From positions 3,935 to 37,127 of the forward strand of contig JAHENA010000022.1 of NCBI GenBank assembly GCA_024643405.1: a stretch of DNA of 33,193 nucleotides, in the 5' to 3' direction. Made by a program: the position numbers and the translations under genes. The notes below the pieces were generated by a model. The model was given only the letters and a program-made list of their open reading frames with translations, was not told the DNA's origin and did not search any database. Positions 8,201 to 14,971 of the stretch are shown here, in pieces. The number at the start of each line of letters is the position of its first letter. The first letter of the stretch is position 1. This DNA comes from Flavobacteriales bacterium. GTDB taxonomy: Bacteria > Bacteroidota > Bacteroidia > Flavobacteriales > Flavobacteriaceae.

Positions 8201-9646
8201 ATAGGTGTTGTTGGTAGCGACAATTTTAACATCATGTTGTTCCGCTAACTTGATTAAGGTTGGATTGACGCGCTTTTCATCTTCCTGGTTATGGCGCATA
8301 ATCTCCACATACAAATCCTCCTGAAATTGCTCCTTCCACCATAATAAGGCTTCTTCCGCCTGATTTTCCCCGATATTTAAAACCTTACTAGGTACTTCTC
8401 CATATAAGTTTCCGGTAAGAACAATTAAATCTTCTTTATACTTTTGAATTAATTTTCTATCTATTCTTGGCACATAATAAAATCCTTCTGTATAGGCAAT
8501 AGAAGATAATTTAGCCAGATTATGATACCCTTTTTTAGATTTTGCAAGAAGCACTATTTGATAGCCGTTATCTTTTCTGGATTTATCTAAGTGGTTATCA
8601 CAGACAAAAAATTCACACCCTAAAATGGGTTTTATTTCCTTTAAAGATGGTAATTCTCCTTTAGCTATTGCTTCTTCATTTTTTGCCTTCACATTTTTGT
8701 TATGAAGGGTCACTTCCTTTACAAAATGAAAAGCGCCCATCATATTCCCGTGATCAGTCAGTGCGACAGCTGGCATATTATGTTTTGCCGCTGAAGCCAC
8801 CAATTTTTTAATGCTGATAGTGGATTGTAAAATAGAAAACTGTGAGTGATTATGCAAATGCACAAAATCAACATCAGCCAGTTCCGCAATATTTTCTTTA
8901 ATCTCATCATAAGAAATAGTGCTGGTTTGAGATTTTTTTATTTGTTCTCTAATCCTTGCACTTTCATTCTTAAGATTAATATGCTTTAATCCTATAAGTT
9001 GTATTTCCTTTGGATTGGCTTCGTTAAATTCTTTAAAATACTCTTGACTAACTTCTAACTGTTCTCTAGTAAATTCACTTAAACGAATCAATTCAAAAAA
9101 GCAGCGCGTAGTCGCTTCAACATCCGCGGTGGCATTATGAGCCTCAATAAACCGCTCATTAAATAAAAATTCATGCAATTCAGAAAGCGTTGGTAATTTA
9201 AACTTGCCATATCTTCCACCAGGTAATTGGCATAAAGCTGCTGTATGTTCAGTACAGGTATCTAAAACAGGTAATTCCTGTAAAACATTACCAATGTCTG
9301 CTCTAACAAATTCAGCACCCATAATATTCAAGTCAAACTTCACGTTTTGGCCCACAACAAACTTTGTTTTATTTAAGGCTTCATTAAATTTTTGCAGGGC
9401 TTCAACCAAAGGAATTCCTTTTTGCTGTGCTAATTCTGTAGAAATACCATGAATTTTTTCGGCATCAAAAGGAATATTAAATCCTTCAGGTTTTATCAAA
9501 TAATCTTGATGCTCAATACAATTCCCAAAAGCGTCGTGCAATTGCCAGGCTATTTGAATGCATCTTGGCCAGTTATCAGTATCACTAATAGGCGCATCCC
9601 ATCGCTTTGGCAACCCAGTGGTTTCAGTATCAAAGATTAAATACAT
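5294..9646 (-). CDS. dnaE: DNA polymerase III subunit alpha with N-terminal exonuclease domain
   Basis: The 1450-residue replicative polymerase has four parts. First is a DnaQ-like 3'-5' exonuclease (about 1-190) with Asp6/Glu8 in FDTETTG, Asp105 in NVKFD and His170/Asp175 in the third Exo motif. Second is a PHP domain (about 258-500) that keeps HLHNH (263-267) and TDHGN, so its metal site looks intact, unlike E. coli. Third is the C-family polymerase core, with the catalytic aspartates in PDIDIDF (Asp678, Asp680). Fourth is a helix-hairpin-helix region and C-terminal OB fold (about 1230-1330). Fusion of proofreading exonuclease to DnaE is known in Bacteroidota. The gene is divergent from the redox locus and shares a 218-base promoter region with it. 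Confidence 0.97.
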   Translation of the reverse strand: MYLIFDTETTGLPKRWDAPISDTDNWPRCIQIAWQLHDAFGNCIEHQDYLIKPEGFNIPFDAEKIHGISTELAQQKGIPLVEALQKFNEALNKTKFVVGQNVKFDLNIMGAEFVRADIGNVLQELPVLDTCTEHTAALCQLPGGRYGKFKLPTLSELHEFLFNERFIEAHNATADVEATTRCFFELIRLSEFTREQLEVSQEYFKEFNEANPKEIQLIGLKHINLKNESARIREQIKKSQTSTISYDEIKENIAELADVDFVHLHNHSQFSILQSTISIKKLVASAAKHNMPAVALTDHGNMMGAFHFVKEVTLHNKNVKAKNEEAIAKGELPSLKEIKPILGCEFFVCDNHLDKSRKDNGYQIVLLAKSKKGYHNLAKLSSIAYTEGFYYVPRIDRKLIQKYKEDLIVLTGNLYGEVPSKVLNIGENQAEEALLWWKEQFQEDLYVEIMRHNQEDEKRVNPTLIKLAEQHDVKIVATNNTYYSEQVDANAHDILLCVKDGEKQGTPIGRGRGYRYGMPNKEYYFKSSDAMKSLFKDLPQAISNIQEVLDKIEDYQLSREVLLPKFEIPDTFDNEDDYLRHITYLGAEKRYKDLSVEIRERIDFELDVIKNTGYPGYFLIVEDFIREARNMDVSVGPGRGSAAGSVVAYCLWITNIDPLKYDLLFERFLNPDRISMPDIDIDFDDEGRGRVMDYVINKYGSNQVAQIITYGTMAAKSSIRDTARVLDLPLFDADRIAKLIPTMSKLNKIFGLSDKELSSTFRAEDLEKVNQLLNISEGEDLESETVNLARTLEGSLRNTGIHACGVIITPSDITDFVPVATAKDSDLYVTQFDNSVVEEAGLLKMDFLGLKTLTLIKDTVKIVKAKHGILLDPDNFPLDDEKTYELFQKGETVGVFQYESPGMQKHLKDLKPSVFNDLIAMNALYRPGPMEYIPSFVKRKHGEESIDYDLPAMEEYLKDTYGITVYQEQVMLLSQKLADFTKGEADVLRKAMGKKQIAVLDKMKPKFIEQAGAKGHDKVKLEKIWKDWEAFASYAFNKSHSTCYAWIAYQTAYLKAHYPAEYMAAVLSNNMNDIKQVTFFMEECKRMKLNVLGPDVNESYYKFSVNKANAVRFGMGAVKGVGHGAVKTIVENRKENGNYKSIFDLTKRIDLRAANKKAFENLALAGGFDCFADTHRAQYFQDEGDGITFLEKAIRYGSKHQENENSAQVSLFGDASDIQIAEPQVPPCESWGTMEKLAREKEVVGIYISGHPLDDFKTEMNTFCNASLALFRDLEACVNKELAFGGVVTEVQHRVTKQGKGWAIFSVEDYTDSFEFRIFGEEYLKFRHFLLKNSFVYVKVYVREGWINKETQKMGDPRLQFNSFQLLHDVMDNYAKKLSIQLNIKDIEAEKINNLKELIRMHPGNQILNFVIYDHEESIKLNMPSRKKKVKISQELLQELENQEVYYKLN

Positions 9647-9783
9647 AAATAATTTTTTGAATGAAAATAAGAAGGATAAAAATACTAATAAATACTTTTT
9701 TTAAAATGTTATTTTATCATCACTTATAAACAAAAAACTCAATCATAATACATTTTTCAAGATTTTTTAAAATATTTTGATAT

Positions 9784-9827
9784 ATGACAAAAATCATATT
9801 TTGTGTAACACATGTTACATAATTTTA
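9784..9827 (+). promoter_or_regulatory. Promoter of the hexahaem operon: ATGAC-N4-(A/G)TCAT site plus -7 element
   Basis: ATGAC-AAAA-ATCAT (9784-9797) is a near-perfect palindrome with Crp/Fnr-type half-sites (one mismatch). Its centre, 9790.5, lies exactly 33 bases before the centre of a TAATTTTA element (9820-9827), which fits TAnnTTTG at the -7 position except for the last base. This gives class II activator geometry (about -41 to -43 from an inferred start near 9834). The same arrangement recurs at 16434, 23200 and, on the minus strand, 23038. Confidence 0.65.
9804..9819. promoter_or_regulatory. Palindrome TGTAAC-ACAT-GTTACA (second operator motif)
   Basis: Arms TGTAAC and GTTACA are perfect complements around a 4-base centre. 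In this promoter the site lies between the Fnr-type palindrome and the -7 element, where a bound protein would clash with RNA polymerase, so a repressor role is possible here. Related sites are at 16378 and 23180. The cognate regulator is unknown. Confidence 0.55.
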
Positions 9828-9864
9828 CACCAAGATTTTAAATAAAATATCAAATACAGTTATT

Positions 9865-10977
9865 ATGAAAAATTTCAAATTAATACTAAACTTGGTCATG
9901 GTTGCATCAAGTTTTATGTTTTTCCAATGTACGAGTGAATATACTCCCATTGCGGGAATAGATGGAAAAGATGGCGTTGACGGTGTTGACGGTATTGACG
10001 GATCAGATGCTGATGCCGCTCTTTGCGTTCAATGTCACTCTTCAACACATCGTGACCCAATTATCAATGCTTATGCAACATCAGGACATGCTACAGGTAG
10101 CTCATGGGCTAGAGGAACAAGTGCTGATTGTGCACAATGTCACAACAATGCAGGCTATATAGATTATTTGTCTGGAACCTTCCTTGATGCAAATGGAATC
10201 CAATCAGCTAATCCAGATGGCTATGCTGTTTCAAACCCAATTAATTGTACCGGTTGCCATACTGCGCACAGATCATTTGATTTTAGCAATGATGGTAATG
10301 ATTATGCTTTAAGAAACATTGACCCTGTAAAATTAGTTATTGACCCTACAGTATCTGTTGACTTAGCTAATACTAGTGATGCCTTAGGTTTAAGTAATGC
10401 CTGTGTGACTTGTCACCAACCAAGACCTAGTTATCCTGTGCCTGCTGGTACTGACCCTATAACTATAACAAGTTATAGATATGGTCCTCACCATGGTCCA
10501 CAATCAACCGTTTTTGAAGGTATTATGGGAGCTAACATCGTTGGTTCTACAGGATATCCTGGAGCAGGAGCTAATGGAGATAATGGTCACAGAAAAGGCA
10601 CTTCTTGTACTGCTTGTCATATGGGTGAATCTGCAGATATGGCTGAAGGTGGTCACACATGGATACCTAGTGTTGATGCTTGTGTAACTTGTCATGATAC
10701 AATGACTGCAATTCCAGAAGGAACCAGTTCATTTGTTACCAATTTCCCAATTTTACATGATTTGTTAGTAGCTAAAAATTTCATTGATGAGTCAGGTTAC
10801 ATTTTAGGCGCTAGTGGAGCTCGTGCAAGTAGCACAAATCCAGCAGTTCTTTCTGTAAAAGATGCTCAAGTAATTTGGAATTACAAAACATTAGAAGAAG
10901 ACAAGAGTAATGGTATACATAATCCTAAATATGCAGATGCCTTACTTAAAAATTCAATTGAATACTTACAACAATAA
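9865..10977 (+). CDS. Hexahaem c-type cytochrome lipoprotein
   Basis: This 370-residue protein has a lipoprotein signal (hydrophobic segment then FFQC, lipidated Cys22). A short collagen-like stretch of Gly-x-Asp triplets (31-46) follows. Six CxxCH haem sites come next, at 54, 89, 128, 180, 248 and 273. The C-terminal segment around 335-368 (WNY..., then GIHNPKYADALL) is typical of multihaem cytochromes of the OmcA/cytochrome c554-like kind. It is an electron-transfer protein anchored in a membrane outside the cytoplasm, possibly the outer membrane. No NrfA-type CxxCK active site is present, so it is not a nitrite reductase. It is the first gene of module 1, under the 9784 promoter, and a stable hairpin follows it. 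Confidence 0.9.
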   Translation: MKNFKLILNLVMVASSFMFFQCTSEYTPIAGIDGKDGVDGVDGIDGSDADAALCVQCHSSTHRDPIINAYATSGHATGSSWARGTSADCAQCHNNAGYIDYLSGTFLDANGIQSANPDGYAVSNPINCTGCHTAHRSFDFSNDGNDYALRNIDPVKLVIDPTVSVDLANTSDALGLSNACVTCHQPRPSYPVPAGTDPITITSYRYGPHHGPQSTVFEGIMGANIVGSTGYPGAGANGDNGHRKGTSCTACHMGESADMAEGGHTWIPSVDACVTCHDTMTAIPEGTSSFVTNFPILHDLLVAKNFIDESGYILGASGARASSTNPAVLSVKDAQVIWNYKTLEEDKSNGIHNPKYADALLKNSIEYLQQ

Positions 10978-10992
10978 TAGCTAGATATTTTA

Positions 10993-11024
10993 AATAGCTC
11001 AGGAGTTAAACCTCCTGAGCTATT
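10993..11024 (+). other. Stable RNA hairpin after hexahaem gene, no T tract
   Basis: A perfect 13-bp stem (10993-11005 and 11012-11024, arms beginning AATAGCTCAGGAG) closes a 6-base loop. The following bases are ATAAAATG, not a T-run, so it is not a classical intrinsic terminator. It sits 15 bases after the first cistron. It probably protects the 3' end of the hexahaem mRNA or causes partial termination, so that the cytochrome is made in excess of downstream products. Confidence 0.6.
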
Positions 11025-11112
11025 ATAAAATGTATGATGCTAAATTTTAAAATAGCTAACAAAATTTCGAATAGAAATTTAAGTTAAAAGTTCAAAATTA
11101 AAATAAAATGAA

Positions 11113-11478
11113 ATGAAAAAACTATTAAAAATAGTTCTCGTTAGCAGTATAACTTTGTTGTTTTCTTCTTGCTATTATGATGAATTCCCTGAAGATATCC
11201 CAGTAGTTATTCCCCCAGGTCAGACTGTTTCATTTAGCGAAGACATTACACCAATATTTGTTACATACAATTGTACAGAATGCCATAATGCATCTGGTCA
11301 AAACCCAGATTTAACTCCTGGCGGTGAATATAGCAACCTAGTACCAGCTTATGTTAACGCTGGAAACAGTACTGATAGCAGACTGTATACAAAGTTAGCT
11401 GGAGGTCATAGAAATGTAGACGCTACTTCACTAGCCTTGATAAAAAAGTGGATAGACGATGGCGCAGCTAATAACTAA
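11113..11478 (+). CDS. Small monohaem cytochrome lipoprotein
   Basis: This 121-residue lipoprotein has a signal ending LLFSSC with lipidated Cys20. Acidic residues follow closely (YYDEF), somewhat like the surface-export tags of Bacteroidota lipoproteins. It has one haem site, CTECH (54-58), in a compact cytochrome fold ending IKKWIDDGAANN, common in small Bacteroidota c-type domain proteins. In such relatives a Met-Pro pair usually precedes the last helix. Here there is no methionine in the mature C-terminal half and the place reads GGHRN (97-101), so the distal ligand may be His99 or absent. It lies 17 bases before the barrel gene and probably passes electrons at the outer membrane. Confidence 0.82.
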   Translation: MKKLLKIVLVSSITLLFSSCYYDEFPEDIPVVIPPGQTVSFSEDITPIFVTYNCTECHNASGQNPDLTPGGEYSNLVPAYVNAGNSTDSRLYTKLAGGHRNVDATSLALIKKWIDDGAANN

Positions 11479-11495
11479 TTATAAAGACGTTAGAA

Positions 11496-12368
11496 ATGAA
11501 AAATTATAAAATATTACTGTTTACTTTCTTAATTGCTCCTTTATTTACCTTTTCACAAGAAAAAGTTAAGGATTCAGTTGCAGAAAAACCGGAACGTCCT
11601 GCGTTTGAAAGTTCAAGTATTGTGGACAACCAAACTAATGTGTTATTCAACAAAAACACTTTAGAAGTCATGATGCAACACCGTTTTGGTCCTATGGATC
11701 AGGAAAATACTCTACTAGGAATTTATGGTCCTTCTAATATAAGAATAGGTGCTACTTATTCTATTTTAGACTGGTTAACTGTAGGTTATGGTATTACTAA
11801 AAGAAATATAACTAGTGACTTTAGTCTAAAAGTTGGGTTATTAAAACAAACCCGTTCTGGAAGCATGCCTTTAAGCATGACCTATTATGGCAATGCAGCC
11901 GTTGATGGCCGCTCAGGATCTGCAAATGACGGTGTGTTTTTAACAAAACAAGATAGATATTCCTATTTCCATCAGTTAATTATAGCAAAACGCTTTAACT
12001 CTGATCTTTCTTTACAAATAGCGCCAAGTTTAACACATTATAATGCTGTTGATTATGGATTTGAGAACGACAGATTTGCTGTTTCCTTTGGTGGACGTTA
12101 TAAAATAAGTGCTAATACCTCTATCCTTTTTGAATATAATCAGCCAATAACAAAACTTATTGATGACCCTCAAACTGGTGCAAGTTATAATAATGCAGGA
12201 ATTAGTATAGGTACAGAATTTTCAACTTCTGGACACGCATTCCAAATATTTGTAACAAATTACAGTGGTATTAATCCACAATTAAACTACATGAAAAACA
12301 CCAATGATTTCTTTGGTAAAGGAGGAATCTTAATTGGATTTAACATTACAAGACGATATAATTTCTAA
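11496..12368 (+). CDS. DUF5777-type outer-membrane beta-barrel protein
   Basis: The 290-residue protein has a signal peptide (cleavage near residue 20, FSQ-E). The rest is made of amphipathic beta-strands and ends ITRRYNF, an aromatic C-terminus typical of outer-membrane barrels. The segment from VLFNKNTLEVMMQHRF onward matches what is known as the DUF5777 family in Bacteroidota, by recollection rather than search. No haem or metal motif is present. It lies 17 bases after a cytochrome lipoprotein and 17 bases before the small Tat protein gene, so it is part of the same transcript. Its position suggests a pore or scaffold for the two cytochrome lipoproteins; the function is unproven. Confidence 0.75.
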   Translation: MKNYKILLFTFLIAPLFTFSQEKVKDSVAEKPERPAFESSSIVDNQTNVLFNKNTLEVMMQHRFGPMDQENTLLGIYGPSNIRIGATYSILDWLTVGYGITKRNITSDFSLKVGLLKQTRSGSMPLSMTYYGNAAVDGRSGSANDGVFLTKQDRYSYFHQLIIAKRFNSDLSLQIAPSLTHYNAVDYGFENDRFAVSFGGRYKISANTSILFEYNQPITKLIDDPQTGASYNNAGISIGTEFSTSGHAFQIFVTNYSGINPQLNYMKNTNDFFGKGGILIGFNITRRYNF

Positions 12369-12385
12369 TTTAAATAACAAAATTC

Positions 12386-12658
12386 ATGAAAGACCAACCA
12401 TCTGGAAAAGAGAAAAAAATATCTAGACGAGGCATGTTACCATTACTAGGAAGTGGATTATTGATTCCCTTCCTAGGTTTTGGTAAAACAGAGGATACTA
12501 TTCAAACTACTACCTCAGAAGATGAGGAGTATCAAACTTTATTAAAGCCAGACGGCACCACCGTTAAAGTTAAAACAAGTGCCATAAAAAACTCAAAAGT
12601 TATTAAGAAAAACGTTTCAAATACATCGTTTCTTTCATGGCTTAATAAAAAATTATAA
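12386..12658 (+). CDS. Small Tat-signal protein, hypothetical, shares a motif with the Fe-S subunits
   Basis: This 90-residue protein has a twin-arginine type N-terminus (ISRRGML then a hydrophobic stretch, residues 13-33). After that come an acidic linker and the segment TLLKPDGTTVKVKTSAI (52-68). That segment resembles the pre-ferredoxin segment of both module Fe-S proteins (ELMTTDGTLIQVD at 49-61 and RLLTPDGKIVEVD at 51-63). It has no cysteine and so no cofactor ligand of its own. It lies 17 bases after the barrel gene and 22 before the Fe-S gene. It may be a broken-off or specialised copy of the Fe-S N-terminus, acting as an assembly or docking factor. No function is known to me. Confidence 0.7.
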   Translation: MKDQPSGKEKKISRRGMLPLLGSGLLIPFLGFGKTEDTIQTTTSEDEEYQTLLKPDGTTVKVKTSAIKNSKVIKKNVSNTSFLSWLNKKL

Positions 12659-12680
12659 TCCTTATTAACCACCAATAAAT

Positions 12681-13658
12681 ATGGAAGATAACAATAAAAA
12701 TTCAAGACGTAAATTTCTTGATAAGGGACTGAAATTGGGTCTAGCCACCGCCATTGGCGGGATGGCCATTTCAAAAATTTCCAAATTAAGTGCAAAATCA
12801 AACACCAGTACTGGTGAATTTGTAGAATTAATGACTACAGATGGCACTTTAATCCAAGTAGATTCATCAGAAGTTGTTGAAGTTGTTCAGACTTGTGACA
12901 CCGATAAAAAATATAATGTTAGGGAAGGTATGCCTAACAGAAAATTTGTAATGGTTATAGATTTAGCCAAATGCAAAAATGCTTTAAAATGTCAAACGGC
13001 TTGCAACAAGCATCATTATATAACAGGTGATCATGCTTGGCTTAAAGTATATAAAATGCAGGAAGAAGAAGACACGGCGCCTTACTGGATGCCAACAACC
13101 TGTATGCATTGTGATCATCCTGCTTGTGTTACCGTTTGCCCGGTTGACGCCACTTTTAAACGCAGAGACGGACTTGTACTTATTGATAACGAACGTTGTA
13201 TTGGATGTCGTTTCTGTATGGCTGCTTGCCCCTATTCAACACGTGTTTTCAATTGGAGTGAACCAAATCAAGGAAATATGGAAATGGAAATGGAAATGGA
13301 AGGCTCATGCCATTCATCACCAGAATTTGCAGGTTTACCAAGTGTAAAAGGTACTGTTGATAAGTGTGATTTTTGTCCACATTCTATAGACAAAGGAGAA
13401 CTCCCACACTGTGTGACAGCCTGTCCTAACGGTGTATTCTATTTTGGTGACAAATATGAAGACACAGTTACCAATGGTGATGAAACCTTGCGTTTAAGCA
13501 AATTATTAAGAGATAAAGATGGCTATAGGCTCATGGAAGGCTTAGGAACAAAACCAAGTGTTTACTACCTACCTCCAGTAAATAGATTAGTCGATTTTGA
13601 AGACGGTTTAGAACATTATACAGAATACAAATCTGTTGAAAATACTGAGGAATCATGA
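12681..13658 (+). CDS. Tat-exported four-cluster Fe-S electron-transfer subunit, module 1
   Basis: The 325-residue protein has a twin-arginine signal (NSRRKFL, 7-13, hydrophobic to about 34) and then a PsrB/NrfC/ActB-type ferredoxin fold. The cysteine groups are C98-C104-C108, C141-C144-C149-C153, C173-C176-C179-C183 and C229-C232-C244-C248. In the first group the second cysteine is replaced by Ala101, which leaves three ligands and predicts a [3Fe-4S] or altered cluster. An insert at 200-207 is four Met-Glu pairs, made by an ATGGAA repeat. The gene overlaps the NrfD-type gene by 4 bases (ATGA), so the two are translationally coupled. It is expected to sit on the periplasmic face and take electrons from the NrfD partner. 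Confidence 0.93.
   Translation: MEDNNKNSRRKFLDKGLKLGLATAIGGMAISKISKLSAKSNTSTGEFVELMTTDGTLIQVDSSEVVEVVQTCDTDKKYNVREGMPNRKFVMVIDLAKCKNALKCQTACNKHHYITGDHAWLKVYKMQEEEDTAPYWMPTTCMHCDHPACVTVCPVDATFKRRDGLVLIDNERCIGCRFCMAACPYSTRVFNWSEPNQGNMEMEMEMEGSCHSSPEFAGLPSVKGTVDKCDFCPHSIDKGELPHCVTACPNGVFYFGDKYEDTVTNGDETLRLSKLLRDKDGYRLMEGLGTKPSVYYLPPVNRLVDFEDGLEHYTEYKSVENTEES
13278..13301 (+). repeat. Four tandem ATGGAA hexamers inside the module 1 Fe-S gene
   Basis: ATGGAA is repeated four times without interruption and in frame, giving alternating Met-Glu at residues 200-207. Because the unit is six bases, slippage would change the protein by two residues and not shift the frame. The paralogous gene at 16518 has no such repeat at the equivalent insert. 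Confidence 0.85.
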
Positions 13659-14971
13659 AAAATTACGACCAATTACTGACTGACTTAGCCCCTCAAAAAT
13701 TTGGCAAAAAAGGCGTCATTTGGACTATCTTTTTAGTGGTAGTGATCATTGCTGGACTTCTTGCTTATATTGATCAAGTTATAAAAGGCCAAGTTGTAAC
13801 TAATATGAATGATTACGCCTTATGGGGTGTATATATATCAAACTTTGTGTTTTTTGTGGCAACTAGCTTTGTGAGCACCATTACGGTTGCTGTTTTAAGG
13901 CTTACAAAAAATGCTTGGAGAACTCCTATTGTTAGAATTGCAGAAATTATTTCTGTGGCTGCTATCATTATGGCTGGATTAACCATCATGATTGATATGG
14001 GCAGACCTGATAGGTTAATGAATTTGTTTATTCATGGTAGAATGCAGTCTCCAATTATTTGGGATGTTATCATCATTCCAACATTTATGGCTATAGCCCT
14101 ATTATTATTATATTTTCCATTATTACCAGACTTTGCTTTGCTAAAAAATTATTTTAAAAACACCAAACCAAAACTTAGTAAATGGTATGGAAATTTATCA
14201 CTTAATTGGACCGGAAGTGATGCTCAAAAATCAATTCATCTAAAATCAATTCATCTAATTTCACTATTAATTATTCCGGCAGGTTTTATGCTGCAAACCG
14301 TAGATGCCTGGTTATTTTCAACCTTATTTAGAGTGGGTTGGGACAGCACTAACATGGGAGCTTACTTTATTTCGGGAGCGGCTGTTGCCGGTATTGGAGC
14401 ACTCATTACTGTGGTTTATGTCATTAGAAGATTTTACAATTTAGAAAGCTATATTACCGATTTACATTTTGATAAACTAGGTAAGTTCTTAGCATTAACC
14501 TGTTTAATTTACTTATACTTTAATATTAATGAATATTTAATCCCAGAGTTTACATCAAAAAAAGAGGAGATTACCCACTTAAACGTATTAGTTACTGGTG
14601 AGTACGCCCCTTTATTTTGGTTTGTAATTGTTGGTGGTTTAATAATACCAATTATAGCATTATTTTTCAAAAAAGGTAGAAAACCTCTTCCAATGTTTTT
14701 TATTAGCCTATTGGTAGTTTTAGGTTCTTGGTGGAAACGGTACCTAATAGTAACACCAACTTTATTGCATCCATTTTTACCTATACAAGGCGTTCCAAAA
14801 GAATGGCATTATTATTTCCCTAGCCTTCATGAGTGGTTAATCACTTTTGCAACATTAGCTATGTGCTTATTAATAATTACCATATTAGTGAGATACGTAC
14901 CGGTGATACCAATTCAAAGAACTGCTGATGAACAAGAAGAATTAGAAACTGCTAAAAACATTAAATCATGA
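13655..14971 (+). CDS. NrfD/ActC-like quinone-interacting membrane subunit, module 1
   Basis: The 438-residue protein has about ten hydrophobic helices with NrfD/PsrC-family features. It resembles most closely, from memory, the ActC/ActF subunits of Alternative Complex III: LWGVYISNFVFF (56-67), GRPDR (116-120), QSPIIWD (131-137), and a later GWDST...YFISGA segment. Such subunits bind menaquinol in the inner membrane and pass electrons to an Fe-S partner on the outside. A 15-base tandem duplication (14228-14257) gives KSIHL twice at residues 192-201 in a loop. It overlaps both neighbours by 4 bases. No molybdopterin partner is encoded nearby. Confidence 0.9.
   Translation: MKNYDQLLTDLAPQKFGKKGVIWTIFLVVVIIAGLLAYIDQVIKGQVVTNMNDYALWGVYISNFVFFVATSFVSTITVAVLRLTKNAWRTPIVRIAEIISVAAIIMAGLTIMIDMGRPDRLMNLFIHGRMQSPIIWDVIIIPTFMAIALLLLYFPLLPDFALLKNYFKNTKPKLSKWYGNLSLNWTGSDAQKSIHLKSIHLISLLIIPAGFMLQTVDAWLFSTLFRVGWDSTNMGAYFISGAAVAGIGALITVVYVIRRFYNLESYITDLHFDKLGKFLALTCLIYLYFNINEYLIPEFTSKKEEITHLNVLVTGEYAPLFWFVIVGGLIIPIIALFFKKGRKPLPMFFISLLVVLGSWWKRYLIVTPTLLHPFLPIQGVPKEWHYYFPSLHEWLITFATLAMCLLIITILVRYVPVIPIQRTADEQEELETAKNIKS
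14228..14257 (+). repeat. 15-base tandem duplication in module 1 NrfD-type gene
   Basis: AAATCAATTCATCTA occurs twice in direct tandem (14228-14242 and 14243-14257), codon-aligned, encoding KSIHL-KSIHL. The two copies are identical, which suggests a recent duplication. It lies just before a transmembrane helix. Confidence 0.9.

Noticed and set aside
9865-10977. Reading the hexahaem protein as a NrfA-type nitrite reductase
   Set aside because: There is no CxxCK site, and all six haem motifs are CxxCH. The C-terminal HNP motif occurs in many multihaem cytochromes.
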